Shown here: one piece after another, positions 49,547 to 59,083 of the stretch
Layout: each line of letters begins with the position of its first letter
Position numbering within the stretch: position 1 is the stretch's first letter
From: Prevotella sp. UBA2850
Lineage (GTDB): Bacteria; Bacteroidota; Bacteroidia; Bacteroidales; Bacteroidaceae
Length of the DNA: 64,000 bases
Direction: 5' to 3'
NCBI GenBank assembly: GCA_002350805.1
Contig: DEFO01000058.1
Location: 6,679-70,678 of the forward strand
Position numbers and translations under genes: made by a program
Notes under the pieces: generated by a model
What the model was told of the DNA's origin: nothing
The model's input: the letters and a program-made list of their open reading frames with translations, nothing else
Database searches by the model: none

Positions 49547-51427
49547 CTATCGTTTGTCAATATCGTCGTAGAGCTTCTGCAGGTAGGCTTTACCCGGGGC
49601 CAGGTTCTTGCCTTTCTTCTTGCCCTTGTCGAGCACCACATTCTTGGTCTCGTTGTTGAAGATCACCTGGTTGTCGGCATCCACCATTCCGAAGGCATCG
49701 GGCACGGTGAAGAAGGCAAAGTGGGGCGACCGCGGGTTGAGCATGTCCTTGCTGAACATGAACTCGCTGTGGGCAATGCCCATCTGTGCCAGCAGGGTGG
49801 CGGCAATATCGGTCTGCGAGCCGTAGATATCGATGCTGCCGGGGCCTTTCAGGGCGCCGCCAATCATGATGAGAGGTATCTGGTAGCGCTCGAGCGTGAG
49901 GTTGTCGATATTCTCGGGATAGCAGCCCAGATGGTCGGGAACAAGCACCACCAGCGTATTCTTCCACTGCGGCAGTTGTTTGAATTCCTGAATGAAGCTG
50001 CCCACACAACTGTCGGTATAGGCAAAGGCATTGAGGCGTTCGTTGGCCAGCCGGTGATAGGGCACTTCGTAGGGCTCATGGCTGCTCGAGGTCTGCAGCA
50101 CGCGGAACCACGGTTTCCTGGTACGCTCGCGCTTCAGCTCGCCCAGCAGGCGGTTGAACACCAGATGGTCGTGGACGCCCCACTTGCTCAGCCGGTCGGT
50201 CACGGCAAAATCCTTGTCGCAGACTATGCCCTGGAAACCCGACGACATGAGGTACGAGCGCATGTTGGTGAAGTCGGCATCACCACCGTAGTAATAACCG
50301 GCGCTGTAGCCTGCCTTGCGCAGATGACCCACGATAGAGGGCAGCGACTGAGTCTTCTTCGGATATTTCATGATGCTCGTGGTGGGCTGGGCAGGATAAC
50401 CGCTGAGGATACTGACCAGACCACGGTCGGTGCGGAAGCTGGTGGCATAGAAGTTACGGAAGAGCAATCCCTCTTTCGACAGGGCGTCGAGGTTTACCGC
50501 CACATCTTTCTCACCGCCCAACGAGGCCATGAGCTTGCTGGAGAAGCTCTCCAGGATGATAAAGAGCACGTTGGGCCGTTGGTTGTTCAGCACGTCGATG
50601 TGCTTGGGCGCCAGCGTGTCGCCAGGAACCGCTGCCTTGTTGCTGCTGCCTGCCACCTGCGGGTCGAGCAGCTGGGCGAACAGCTTGTCGGCATTCTCTT
50701 CTTTCTCAAAACGGTACTGCTGGCCGAAGTCCTTCTGTTTGGAGAGCGACTCCAGCAGACTGAATATCGGATTGGTGGCTGCATGGTTCAGGCGAATGTT
50801 CTCGCTGAAATACACCTTGCCCACATTCATGGTCGACACCGTGACACCACCGCGGATAGGCAGTATCAGCAGACCCATCACGAGGATGAACAGCAGGGTG
50901 AAGAGCAGCGGATTGAGGGGCAGCAGCTTGCGCTCGAGCTTGTTGGTGCGCAGCAGGCACACCCAGAAGATGAAATAAAGCACCAGCGTGAGCAGCAGGA
51001 TGAGCAACAGACCGCCCAGTACCGTCCACACACTAACACTGGCAAAGGCATCCTTGGGCGAGGAGAAGAAATAGAACAACGGGGTGGCATCTAGACGGAA
51101 ACCCCAGTATTTATACAGAACCAGGTCGATGACAAACACCATCGCCATGAGGAACGACACGATGAGGAAATAGATTTTGGCTGTGCGGCGCACCCAGCGG
51201 CGGCGCGTCCAGATGCTGATGATGAGCAACAGACCCGGAATGATGCACAGATAGCCCGCCACCGAGAAGTCGAGCGGCAGTCCGTACCACATCACCTTCA
51301 GCCAGTCGAGCAACGGACACTCCTTATAAATGCCCAGATAACGCAGCATGAACAATGGTTTCTGCAGGGCGAACAACAGCACCAGCAGGAAGAAAGTCAG
51401 CAGGTAGAGTTTAAATCGTGTCTTCAT
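49547..51427 (-). CDS. LTA-synthase-like membrane sulfatase / phosphoglycerol transferase
   Basis: A 626-residue protein with four to five N-terminal membrane helices and an extracytoplasmic alkaline-phosphatase-fold domain. Motifs: 'NVLFIILESFSSKLM' (metal Glu), nucleophile Thr in 'FYATSFRTDRGLVSILSG', 'YYGGDADFTNM', and 'LVVLVPDHLGCYPENI' (metal Asp-His). Family members (LtaS, MdoB/OpgB, EptA relatives) transfer phosphoglycerol or phosphoethanolamine. In Bacteroidetes the natural substrate is not settled. Follows the transporter gene by 7 bp. Confidence 0.85.
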   Translation of the reverse strand: MKTRFKLYLLTFFLLVLLFALQKPLFMLRYLGIYKECPLLDWLKVMWYGLPLDFSVAGYLCIIPGLLLIISIWTRRRWVRRTAKIYFLIVSFLMAMVFVIDLVLYKYWGFRLDATPLFYFFSSPKDAFASVSVWTVLGGLLLILLLTLVLYFIFWVCLLRTNKLERKLLPLNPLLFTLLFILVMGLLILPIRGGVTVSTMNVGKVYFSENIRLNHAATNPIFSLLESLSKQKDFGQQYRFEKEENADKLFAQLLDPQVAGSSNKAAVPGDTLAPKHIDVLNNQRPNVLFIILESFSSKLMASLGGEKDVAVNLDALSKEGLLFRNFYATSFRTDRGLVSILSGYPAQPTTSIMKYPKKTQSLPSIVGHLRKAGYSAGYYYGGDADFTNMRSYLMSSGFQGIVCDKDFAVTDRLSKWGVHDHLVFNRLLGELKRERTRKPWFRVLQTSSSHEPYEVPYHRLANERLNAFAYTDSCVGSFIQEFKQLPQWKNTLVVLVPDHLGCYPENIDNLTLERYQIPLIMIGGALKGPGSIDIYGSQTDIAATLLAQMGIAHSEFMFSKDMLNPRSPHFAFFTVPDAFGMVDADNQVIFNNETKNVVLDKGKKKGKNLAPGKAYLQKLYDDIDKR

Positions 51428-51434
51428 AACTTAT

Positions 51435-53096
51435 CTATAGAAAAAACATTAGTACCATTTGAATGATGATGACGCGCACGAACATGCACAGCGGATAGAC
51501 CGTGGCATAGCTCACCGATGCCGTGTCGCCCTCGAGTGTATCGTTGGCGTAGCTCAGGGCCATGGGGTTGGCCATGCTGCCACAGAGAATGCCGCAGATG
51601 GTGCCAAAGTCGAAACGGCTCCGGCGCAGCGCCACGGCTCCCACCATCACCACGGGCAGCACGGTGATGAGGAATCCCAATCCGACCCACAGCAGTCCCT
51701 CGGGGCGTATCACCGTCTCGAAGAAGTGCTCGCCTGACTCGAGTCCGAGGCAGGCCAGATAGAGCGAGAGGCCCAGCTTGCGCAACATGAGGTTGGCACT
51801 ACGAGTGGTATAGGTGACCAGATGGAAACGGGGTCCGAAGGCTCCCACGAGGATGCCCACCACAATAGGTCCGCCGGCCAGTCCGAGCCGCACAGGTATC
51901 GACATGCCCGGCACATGAATGGGGATGGCCCCGAGTGCCAGTCCGAGAATGATGCCGATGAAGATGGCAGCCAGGTTGGGCTCGTTGAGTGTCTGCACCG
52001 AGTTGCCCAGAAACTTCTCGGCATGGTCGATGGCCGCCGCCTCGCCCACCAGCGTCAGACGGTCGCCATACTGCAGGCGCTTGTCGTAGGTGGCCAGTAT
52101 CTTCACATCGCCGCGCAGGATACGGCTCACATTCACTCCATAGGTATTGCGCAGCTGCAGCTGTCCCAGTTTCTTGCCGTTCAGCTCTGGACGGGTAATG
52201 ACGATGACGCGGCTCTCCACCCGTGCGTCGATGGCGTTCCAGTCTACGTCCTTGCGGTTCCAGTCTTCTTTCTCGCGCTTACCGAAGAGTATTTCCACGG
52301 CCGACACCTCGTCTTTCGAGGTCACCACGAGCAGCTTGTCGCCCATCTGCAGCACGGTGGCACTCTTCGGGACAATCACCTCATGGTTCCGCCAGATGCG
52401 CGAGACGATGAACTCAAAGTGGCTCATCTGCTTGATTTGTGCCAGGTTCTTGCCGGCCAGCGCGGGGTTCACCACCTCGAAACGGGCGATGAAGGTCTCG
52501 TCTTCGTTGTGCGTAGCATGGCTTTTCAGTTGCCAGGGGCGCACTAGTAGTTTGCGCAGGGCTATCATGCCCAGTATCACGCCCACCACACCTAATGGGT
52601 AGGTCACCGCACAGCCCAGGGCGGCTCCGCTGGCTGGAAGGCCCAACTGCTGCAGCGTCTGTTGCGCGGCTCCCAGCGCCGGAGTGTTGGTGGTGGCTCC
52701 GCAGAGAATACCTGCCATCTCGGGCAGGCTCACCGGCGTCACCTGCACGAAAAGCAAAGCCAGCAGCGTGCCCACAAAGACCACGCCCAGTCCCCAGCCG
52801 TTGAGCCGCAGGCCATCGTCCATGATCGAGGCAAAGAAGCCCGGACCCACTTGCATGCCCAGTACATAGACAAACAAGATAAGGCCGAAGTTCTCGGCAT
52901 AGTCGAGCATCCGCGCGTCGACCGAGAAGCCCAGATGGCCCGCCAATATGCCAATGAAAAACACGAAGGCCACACCCAACGACACGCCCCACACACGGAG
53001 TTTGCCAAAGGCAAGGCCCACGGCGCATATCAGCGACAGAACAATCACGGTCTGCATGGCTGAATGGACGGCAAAAAGGCTGTCAATCCACTGCAT
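51435..53096 (-). CDS. AspT/YidE-family transporter with two RCK_C domains
   Basis: About 553 residues from ATG 53096. Two membrane halves repeat the 'GxLxGxxTNTPAL' family pattern ('GILCGATTNTPALGAAQ' and 'GTICGILCGSMANPMALSYA') and flank two central TrkA-C/RCK_C domains ('FEVVNPALAGKNLAQIKQM', 'VIVITRPELNGKKLGQLQL'). Members exchange organic acids or remain uncharacterised. The longer start at 53117 would overlap the -7 element TATCTTTG at plus 53115-53122, so 53096 (MQWIDSLF) is preferred. Confidence 0.85.
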   Translation of the reverse strand: MQWIDSLFAVHSAMQTVIVLSLICAVGLAFGKLRVWGVSLGVAFVFFIGILAGHLGFSVDARMLDYAENFGLILFVYVLGMQVGPGFFASIMDDGLRLNGWGLGVVFVGTLLALLFVQVTPVSLPEMAGILCGATTNTPALGAAQQTLQQLGLPASGAALGCAVTYPLGVVGVILGMIALRKLLVRPWQLKSHATHNEDETFIARFEVVNPALAGKNLAQIKQMSHFEFIVSRIWRNHEVIVPKSATVLQMGDKLLVVTSKDEVSAVEILFGKREKEDWNRKDVDWNAIDARVESRVIVITRPELNGKKLGQLQLRNTYGVNVSRILRGDVKILATYDKRLQYGDRLTLVGEAAAIDHAEKFLGNSVQTLNEPNLAAIFIGIILGLALGAIPIHVPGMSIPVRLGLAGGPIVVGILVGAFGPRFHLVTYTTRSANLMLRKLGLSLYLACLGLESGEHFFETVIRPEGLLWVGLGFLITVLPVVMVGAVALRRSRFDFGTICGILCGSMANPMALSYANDTLEGDTASVSYATVYPLCMFVRVIIIQMVLMFFL

Positions 53097-53114
53097 GTAT
53101 TCTCTAAATTGGTG

Positions 53115-53173
53115 CAAAGATACAAAAAATGCTTAATTCTTCATGCCTAATCGTCAATAAATTTGTATCTTTG
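53115..53173. promoter_or_regulatory. divergent promoters, transporter and secreted protein
   Basis: Minus TATCTTTG (plus 53115-53122) serves the transporter unit; plus TATCTTTG (53166-53173) serves the gene at 53202. No exact -33 TTTG for either. Confidence 0.6.
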
Positions 53174-53201
53174 CCGCCTACATATTAAAATTACACATCG
53201 T

Positions 53202-54098
53202 ATGAAGAAACAACTTTTCGTTTGTATCATGCTGCTCATGGCATGGACGGCACAGGCGCAGAATAGCATCAAGGTGGTTCCCACAATGAAAAAAGGTGAC
53301 GTGAGAACCTACGAGATAGAGGTGTCGAGCAACATCCCCGACAGCCCAGTTAAAATGGCACAACAGTCGGTATACACGGTGGTCGATGCAAACAGCAACG
53401 GCTACGTGATGGACATTACTTACAAAGAATGGACCACCAACGGCGAGTCGGCAGGACTAGTAGGTAAGTTGATGAGCATGAGCGAGTCGATGATGCAAAA
53501 CGCCCACATGCGCCTTGCCACAGACAAGCAGGGCCTGCCCGTGAAGATTCTCAACTACGACGAGATGCGCAAGCAGATGGAAGAGACCGTAGCCAAAATC
53601 ATCGACGAAGTGAAACAGAGTGCGCCTGAGATGGGCGAACTGATGCGGTGGGACAACCTGGCCAAAGAGGCTGTTGCGCAGATGGACGAGAGCGTCATCC
53701 TGCACAACATGCTAATCAATAGTCCGCTGATGCTGAACGGCAAGACACTCTCCACAGGCTCCGAGGAGGAATATATCGCACCCGGAGGCATGAAGATGAA
53801 GCGCCGCTATACCGTGAACGGCCGGACCATCGTGGCCAAATCGGAACTCAACATGAGCGAGGACGACCTGAAGAACTATATCATCTCTCAGGTGGAGAAG
53901 GCCATGCCCAGTCAGGCTGAGATGATCAAGCAGAACATCGACATGGTGATGCAGAGCGGCATGATGAAAATAGAGATGACCGAGGACACCACCTACGAAC
54001 TGCAAGACGACGGCTGGGTGAAATCCATCAAAACCATAATGAACAACAAGATGATGGGAAAAGACATCAGAACTGTCTCAACGGTGACGATGAAGTAA
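53202..54098 (+). CDS. secreted protein of unknown function
   Basis: About 298 residues from ATG 53202 with signal peptide ending WTAQAQ. The mature part starts 'NSIKVVPTMKKGDVRTYEIE' and is rich in Met, Glu and Lys, with predicted beta strands early and long amphipathic helices in the middle ('QMEETVAKIIDEVKQSAPEM'), ending in strands ('IEMTEDTTYELQDDGWVKSI'). No catalytic motif or named family recognised. Single-gene unit with its own promoter. Confidence 0.7.
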   Translation: MKKQLFVCIMLLMAWTAQAQNSIKVVPTMKKGDVRTYEIEVSSNIPDSPVKMAQQSVYTVVDANSNGYVMDITYKEWTTNGESAGLVGKLMSMSESMMQNAHMRLATDKQGLPVKILNYDEMRKQMEETVAKIIDEVKQSAPEMGELMRWDNLAKEAVAQMDESVILHNMLINSPLMLNGKTLSTGSEEEYIAPGGMKMKRRYTVNGRTIVAKSELNMSEDDLKNYIISQVEKAMPSQAEMIKQNIDMVMQSGMMKIEMTEDTTYELQDDGWVKSIKTIMNNKMMGKDIRTVSTVTMK

Positions 54099-54104
54099 AG
54101 AAGC

Positions 54105-54398
54105 CCCCCACCAACTCCCCCGAGGGGGAGGGCTTGGTTACTCCTCAAGCTGGCAGGTCTCTCCAAACGAGTGGAGAGCTGAGTACTGAGAACGGAGAGG
54201 TATGATTACCTTTGGTATTGTCCAAACTCCCAAACTCCTAAACTCCCAAACTCCCAAACTCCCTTAAAGATGGGCCAAGAGGCGGAGTATTCATACTTGT
54301 CACTTATCACTTCTCCCTTCTCACTTGGAAAAGCTCCCAAACTCCCAATAACTATTGTCTACACTCCTAAAGAAAAAACTGTCCAAACTCCAATAATT
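54105..54398 (+). repeat. dispersed composite intergenic repeat, copy 5
   Basis: CCCCCCACCAACTCCCCCGA core at 54105-54130, AACTCCCAAACTCC units, 'CCTTAAAGATGGGCCAAGAG', GTCACTTATCACTTCTC units, and ACACTCC units up to the metallophosphoesterase start. Very close to copies 1 and 2. Confidence 0.88.
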
Positions 54399-54406
54399 AA
54401 AAAACA

Positions 54407-55501
54407 ATGCGCCTCATGTGGATGATCATCTTCTTTGCCCTGCCGCTTCTGGGCGTGGGTTATGCTGCATGGCATGTGTGGCAGATATTGCCATGGTCAC
54501 CATTATGGAAATGCGGTGTACTCGCTGTGGGGCTGCTGGCCTTTGCTTGCATCATCTTGAATTTCAGCGGCACACTTGAGCGACTGCCGCTCAACGTGGC
54601 TTCCATGCTCTACGACTTTGGCAACTCATTCCTCATGATTCTGCTCTATCTCGTCATGCTGTTCTTGCTGCTCGATTTCGGACGACTCGTCCATCTCGTA
54701 CCGAAGGACTGGCTCACCCACAACGGTACTGCCTCGCTGGCCATTCTCGCTTTCATGGTGGTGGTATTTGCCTATGGTAACATCCACTACCACAATAAGA
54801 TACGGCAGCCGTTGGAACTGACGACCGCCAAAACGCTGTCGAAGCCCGTGCGTATGGTCATGATGAGCGATTTGCACCTGGGCTATCACAACCGGTTGGC
54901 TGAGTTCCGTAAGTGGGTGGACCTCATCAACGCCGAGCAACCCGACCTCATCCTCATTGGCGGCGACATCATCGACATCAGCGTGCGGCCTCTCATCGAA
55001 GAGAACATGGCCGCCGAGTTCCGTCGTCTGAAAGCCCCCGTCTATGCCTGTCTGGGCAATCATGAGTACTATAGTGGTGAGCCCCGCGCCCAACAGTTCT
55101 ACCATGAGGCTGGCATCCATCTGCTGCGTGACACCTGCGTGACCGTCGGCGATGTGAGCATCATCGGGCGCGACGACCGCACCAACCCCCATCGCAAGAG
55201 CGTGGCCGAGCTGTCGCGGATGGCAGACCATACGAAATACACCATTCTGCTCGACCACCAGCCCTACCATCTCGACCGTACGCAACATGCTGGCATTGAT
55301 TTCCAGTTCAGCGGACATACCCACTACGGACAGGTGTGGCCCATCTCATGGATTACCGACCGCGTCTATGAGTGTGCTTTCGGTCCTTACCAGCGCGGCA
55401 ACACACGCTATTATGTCAGTTCGGGCATCGGCATCTGGGGCGGCAAGTTCCGCATCGGTACCCGCTCGGAGTACGTGGTGGCTACACTTTCCAATGAATA
55501 A
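54407..55501 (+). CDS. membrane-anchored metallophosphoesterase
   Basis: A 364-residue protein with four N-terminal membrane helices (to about residue 125) and a calcineurin-like phosphoesterase domain: 'MMSDLHLGYHN', 'LIGGDIIDIS', 'CLGNHEYYSGE', 'ILLDHQPYHLD' and 'FSGHTHYGQVWP'. Such YkuE/YaeI-like enzymes act on lipid or nucleotide substrates (UDP-diacylglucosamine hydrolysis is known for one relative). Substrate not inferable. The region upstream is repeat sequence with no clear promoter. Confidence 0.88.
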   Translation: MRLMWMIIFFALPLLGVGYAAWHVWQILPWSPLWKCGVLAVGLLAFACIILNFSGTLERLPLNVASMLYDFGNSFLMILLYLVMLFLLLDFGRLVHLVPKDWLTHNGTASLAILAFMVVVFAYGNIHYHNKIRQPLELTTAKTLSKPVRMVMMSDLHLGYHNRLAEFRKWVDLINAEQPDLILIGGDIIDISVRPLIEENMAAEFRRLKAPVYACLGNHEYYSGEPRAQQFYHEAGIHLLRDTCVTVGDVSIIGRDDRTNPHRKSVAELSRMADHTKYTILLDHQPYHLDRTQHAGIDFQFSGHTHYGQVWPISWITDRVYECAFGPYQRGNTRYYVSSGIGIWGGKFRIGTRSEYVVATLSNE

Positions 55502-55677
55502 GACCCCCACCAACTCCCCCGAGGGGGAGGGTGCCTGCAGGCTTGAGTGCTCTAGCTTGAAGTATAACCCAGCTCTCCCCCTCGGGGGAGTTAGTGGGGG
55601 CTTTAAGCCGACAGGCGTATTATGCATTATACATTATGCATTATACATTATGCATTAAGAATTATGCATTATTAAGA
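55502..55677. repeat. inverted pair of repeat cores plus TATGCATTATACAT tandem
   Basis: CCCCCACCAACTCCCCCGAG (55504-55523) and its inverted form CTCGGGGGAGTTAGTGGGGG (55581-55600) face each other, then a TTATACATTATGCA tandem repeat fills 55619-55677. Located between convergent genes and able to fold into a large hairpin, so it may also end both transcripts. Confidence 0.85.
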
Positions 55678-55685
55678 ATCATTCC

Positions 55686-57791
55686 TTACGGCATGGGCAA
55701 GAGTCCTTCCCACTCCACATTCCATGTCCCGTCATTGGGGAAGCCGGGGTTGCGGCCTTGTGAGCCGTCCCATCCGGCACACATCATGGCCGCCGCCATG
55801 AGCAATCCGCCATTGCCGGGCAGATAGAGTCGCAGGCGCTGGTCTTGGTAGTTATGTCCGTTGACGAGATAGGTGTTGGTGCGCAGAGGCAGCAGCAAGG
55901 CATCGACGGCTTTCTGGCGCTCTCCCAGGCGGGCGGCACACATGGCGGTCATGGGGAAATCCCAGCCCCAGGTCTTGTCCCAGTTCCAGTTGTCCCACAC
56001 CCATTGGAGCGTGTTGCGCATGATGGCGGGATTGACTTGCGACCGACTGAAAGGCAAGACGCCCATAGCCCCGAGCACGGCGGGATGGTCGGAGTACATG
56101 CGTAGCGTCTGATAGGTATTGGGCTCGCTCTCGGCAGCCAGATAGAGGCTGTCTTTGTGGGCCAACGGCGCTATTTTCCGAATGATATCGTCCCACAGGG
56201 GCACGCGTCGCTTGCCCTCGCGCTCGCGCCATTGCTGGGCCATGAGCAGCGCACAATGCCAATACGACAACTCGAAAGGCGGATTGACGGTAGTGGCGGC
56301 AGGCAGCGTCTCCTGGGCGGCAATGCATCCGCGCAGCACATAACGGTCGTTCAGGGCATCGTATTCGGCGAAATCGGCCATGAACTCGGCCGTCTGCTCC
56401 ACCAGTCCGCTATATTTCGAGACGTCGCTGGTGCCTTTAAGTCCGGCCCTCCGCAACAGTTCTGCCAAATAAATAAGGTGGGGCTGCTGCCAGATGAGGA
56501 AACTGCCCACGCTCGAGGGAGCCTCAACGGCGCCGGGGTCGGTCATCTTCATCCAGCGGAGGCCTTTGAAACCTTGTCTGCGGGCAATCTCACGGGCATT
56601 GGAGGCCGCCTTGAAATACCATGAGAGGCTGCGGTCGAGCAGTTCGGGATGGCCCCACAAGGCGAACTGTGCCTGATGCCACAGTATCATCTCGAGATGG
56701 AACTTGCCGAACCACGAGTTGTAGGTGAGACCCGTTTCCTGCGGAGGTGTGTCGCCGGCATCCTGAATGGCCATGAGATACTGGCTGAGCACGATGCGCC
56801 GCTCCAGTTCGCGGGCCCTCGGGTCGGTACATTTCGAGAAGTCGATGATGCCGCCCTCGTTCCAGTACCGATGCCAATAGTCCTTCGGCATGTCGGTGGT
56901 GGGAAGCGGGTTGCTCTTGCCATATTCCGCCAGCGCCTTGTCGTCGGCCGCATACTGGCACACGAAAGAGAACTCGCGTCCGCGGGGAATGAGCGTGAAG
57001 CGATGGGCCGACTGCTGTTGGAATTTGGCTTTTCCCTGCCAGCTGATGCGCACATAGTAGGTGGTGGCGTCGATCACACGGCGCAGGAGCACGCTCTGCC
57101 GGCCACGCCCGACGATGGTAGTGGTGTGCAGCGGGTCGGCATCCCATCGGCAGCCATCATCGCTATGCACGCCGGTGGGATAAGGAAAGCGGAACACCAG
57201 GGGCAACTGCTTGGCAGCTTTGACCTTAGCCACTACCGCGTCGGCATCGGGCAGACAAGCCGTCTCTACCTCGTAGGAGACACCGCGGTAGGCAAAACGG
57301 CTCTTCACGAGACCATCCCAGAGCTCGAGTGTCTGGTCGATATCCTGTATGTCGGCGGCCGCGCCCTGCGGAAGGTCGAAGCCGATGGTGCCCAGGTGCA
57401 GGCGGTGGGGATTCACACGGTAGTAGTTGGCGGCATCTTTCTTGCGCCCATCTTCTTTTATCTGCACGGCATAAGGCTCCTGGCGGCCGCGGCCGAAGTC
57501 GTAGAGGCGCAGCGTCTCCTGGGTGGTCAGCTGCTGCTTGTTGGGAAACGAGTGCCAGCCCCAGTCGCTCATGGTGCCCAGGGGAATGCCGTTGCGGTAG
57601 GCCTCGGGGAATGTCTGCAGGCCGGTGGCGTCGACGGTGAAGGCAAAATGGCCGTTGCCCACCGAGAGCGAGGCCAGCGAGTCGATGGCGTTGACGTGCG
57701 GGTTGTTGCGGGTGAGCACTTGCCGACGGTCTATTTTGGCCAGGCCGACCACAGGAAGGAAGATGGTAATGAAAAGAAGCAGCTGTTTCAT
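55686..57791 (-). CDS. GH65-like (alpha/alpha)6-barrel glycosidase, secreted
   Basis: About 701 residues from ATG 57791 with signal peptide ending VVGLAK. An N-terminal beta-sandwich ('SLASLSVGNGHFAFTVDATG', 'NGIPLGTMSDWGWHSFPN') precedes an all-helical barrel whose core is 'NSWFGKFHLEMILWHQAQFA' (candidate catalytic Glu in HLE), followed by 'GFKGLRWMKMTDPGAVEAPS', 'DHPAVLGAMGVLPFS' and 'WDKTWGWDFPMTAMCAARLG'. This matches the clan of six-hairpin glycosidases (GH65/GH95/GH15). The GH65-like label is from recall; the substrate is unknown. Divergent from the PagL-like gene. Confidence 0.7.
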   Translation of the reverse strand: MKQLLLFITIFLPVVGLAKIDRRQVLTRNNPHVNAIDSLASLSVGNGHFAFTVDATGLQTFPEAYRNGIPLGTMSDWGWHSFPNKQQLTTQETLRLYDFGRGRQEPYAVQIKEDGRKKDAANYYRVNPHRLHLGTIGFDLPQGAAADIQDIDQTLELWDGLVKSRFAYRGVSYEVETACLPDADAVVAKVKAAKQLPLVFRFPYPTGVHSDDGCRWDADPLHTTTIVGRGRQSVLLRRVIDATTYYVRISWQGKAKFQQQSAHRFTLIPRGREFSFVCQYAADDKALAEYGKSNPLPTTDMPKDYWHRYWNEGGIIDFSKCTDPRARELERRIVLSQYLMAIQDAGDTPPQETGLTYNSWFGKFHLEMILWHQAQFALWGHPELLDRSLSWYFKAASNAREIARRQGFKGLRWMKMTDPGAVEAPSSVGSFLIWQQPHLIYLAELLRRAGLKGTSDVSKYSGLVEQTAEFMADFAEYDALNDRYVLRGCIAAQETLPAATTVNPPFELSYWHCALLMAQQWREREGKRRVPLWDDIIRKIAPLAHKDSLYLAAESEPNTYQTLRMYSDHPAVLGAMGVLPFSRSQVNPAIMRNTLQWVWDNWNWDKTWGWDFPMTAMCAARLGERQKAVDALLLPLRTNTYLVNGHNYQDQRLRLYLPGNGGLLMAAAMMCAGWDGSQGRNPGFPNDGTWNVEWEGLLPMP

Positions 57792-57820
57792 ATTCTTAGT
57801 AGATGTGCATATTATTCTCG

Positions 57821-57879
57821 CAAAGATACAACTTTTTACCCACAATCTGCTCATTTTAAGCAAAAAAAGTGTAACTTTG
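57821..57879. promoter_or_regulatory. divergent promoters, GH65-like and PagL-like genes
   Basis: Minus TATCTTTG (plus 57821-57828) and plus TAACTTTG (57872-57879), facing away from each other. -33 elements are not clear. Confidence 0.6.
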
Positions 57880-57904
57880 ACGCACTTTTACAATATTCCC
57901 CCGC

Positions 57905-59083
57905 ATGGTGAAACACCTTCTGCTCATCATTCTGGCACCAGTCCTGCTGCCACTCGCCGCCCTTGCCGCCGATACCGACTCGCTGCAAGAGCGTGCCGGC
58001 TACGTGCACCTGGTGATGGCCGAGGCCGTGCCGGGCGCCATACTCCACACCAACGACTACCTGAAGGGCGGCAACGACGAGGGGCGCACCATGAACCACT
58101 CGTTCGTAGGACGGCTGAAATACGCCTTCATGCGACCACAGAACACCCCTGAGGCCAGCATCTACAAAGGAGCCTACCAGGGCATCGGCGCCGCCTGGCA
58201 CGAGTTCAATCCGCAGCTGAGCAACCCGCTGTCGGTCTATATCTTCCAGGGGGCCCGCATCGCCACCATCACCCGGCAGTTGTCGCTCAACTACGAATGG
58301 AACCTGGGACTGACCTGCGGCTGGAAGCCTTACGACAAAGAGACGAATCCCGACAACAAGGTGATAGGCTCGAGGGTGACGGCCTATATCGACACCGACT
58401 TCTATCTGAACTGGCGGCTGAGCCGTGAGCTGGACCTCAACGCGGGCGTCTCGCTCACCCACTTCTCCAACGGCAACACCAAGATACCCAACTCAGGACT
58501 CAACGTGGCCGGCGCTAAGGTGGGACTGGCCTATTACTTCAACCGCGGGCGCGAGGCGGCGCCCACCCCGCAGGCCGTGCCTGCCTTCGACCGCCACATC
58601 AGCTACGACCTGGTGGTCTACGGGGCCTGGAAGCGCATGGGCTTCTATGGCAAGGAAGGTCCCACGGCCGTTCCGGGCAGCTTTGCCGTCGTGGGCTTCA
58701 ACTTCAATCCCCTCTACAACATCAGCTACTGGCTGAATGCGGGCGTCTCGCTCGACGGCATCTACGACCACAGCGCCAACATCCGCTACGACGAATATAC
58801 CGACGAGACGATCTATCCCGCCACCAGCAAGCAGATGGCCCTCGGCCTGTCGGCACGGGCAGAGTTCGTGATGCCCTACTTCACCATCAACCTGGGCATC
58901 GGCCACCACGTGGTCAATGCCGACCGCCACCTGGACGGCTGGTACGAGGTGCTCGCCCTGAAGCTCAACCTCAGCCGCCGCACCTTCGTCCACATCGGCT
59001 ACAGCCTGAACGACTTCAAGAATCCCAACAACCTGATGCTCGGCATGGGCCTGCGCTTCAACAACAAGCGCAAGAGCCTCTAG
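57905..59083 (+). CDS. PagL-like lipid A 3-O-deacylase (acyloxyacyl hydrolase family)
   Basis: A 392-residue outer-membrane protein with signal peptide (LPLAALAAD). The first 220 residues are a PagL-type barrel: 'FQGARIATITRQLSLNYEWN', 'NWRLSRELDLNAGVSLTHFS' with the His-Ser of the PagL active site (HFSNG), and 'PNSGLNVAGAKVGLAYYF'. A second barrel-like part of about 190 residues follows ('MALGLSARAEFVMPYFTINL') and ends in 'LMLGMGLRFNNKRKSL'. PagL of Pseudomonas is only about 170 residues, so this is an extended form. It would trim acyl chains from lipid A. Confidence 0.72.
   Translation: MVKHLLLIILAPVLLPLAALAADTDSLQERAGYVHLVMAEAVPGAILHTNDYLKGGNDEGRTMNHSFVGRLKYAFMRPQNTPEASIYKGAYQGIGAAWHEFNPQLSNPLSVYIFQGARIATITRQLSLNYEWNLGLTCGWKPYDKETNPDNKVIGSRVTAYIDTDFYLNWRLSRELDLNAGVSLTHFSNGNTKIPNSGLNVAGAKVGLAYYFNRGREAAPTPQAVPAFDRHISYDLVVYGAWKRMGFYGKEGPTAVPGSFAVVGFNFNPLYNISYWLNAGVSLDGIYDHSANIRYDEYTDETIYPATSKQMALGLSARAEFVMPYFTINLGIGHHVVNADRHLDGWYEVLALKLNLSRRTFVHIGYSLNDFKNPNNLMLGMGLRFNNKRKSL

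Noticed and set aside
53096..53117. Start of the AspT-type transporter at 53117
   Set aside because: It would lie inside the -7 promoter element at 53115-53122; the ATG at 53096 fits better.
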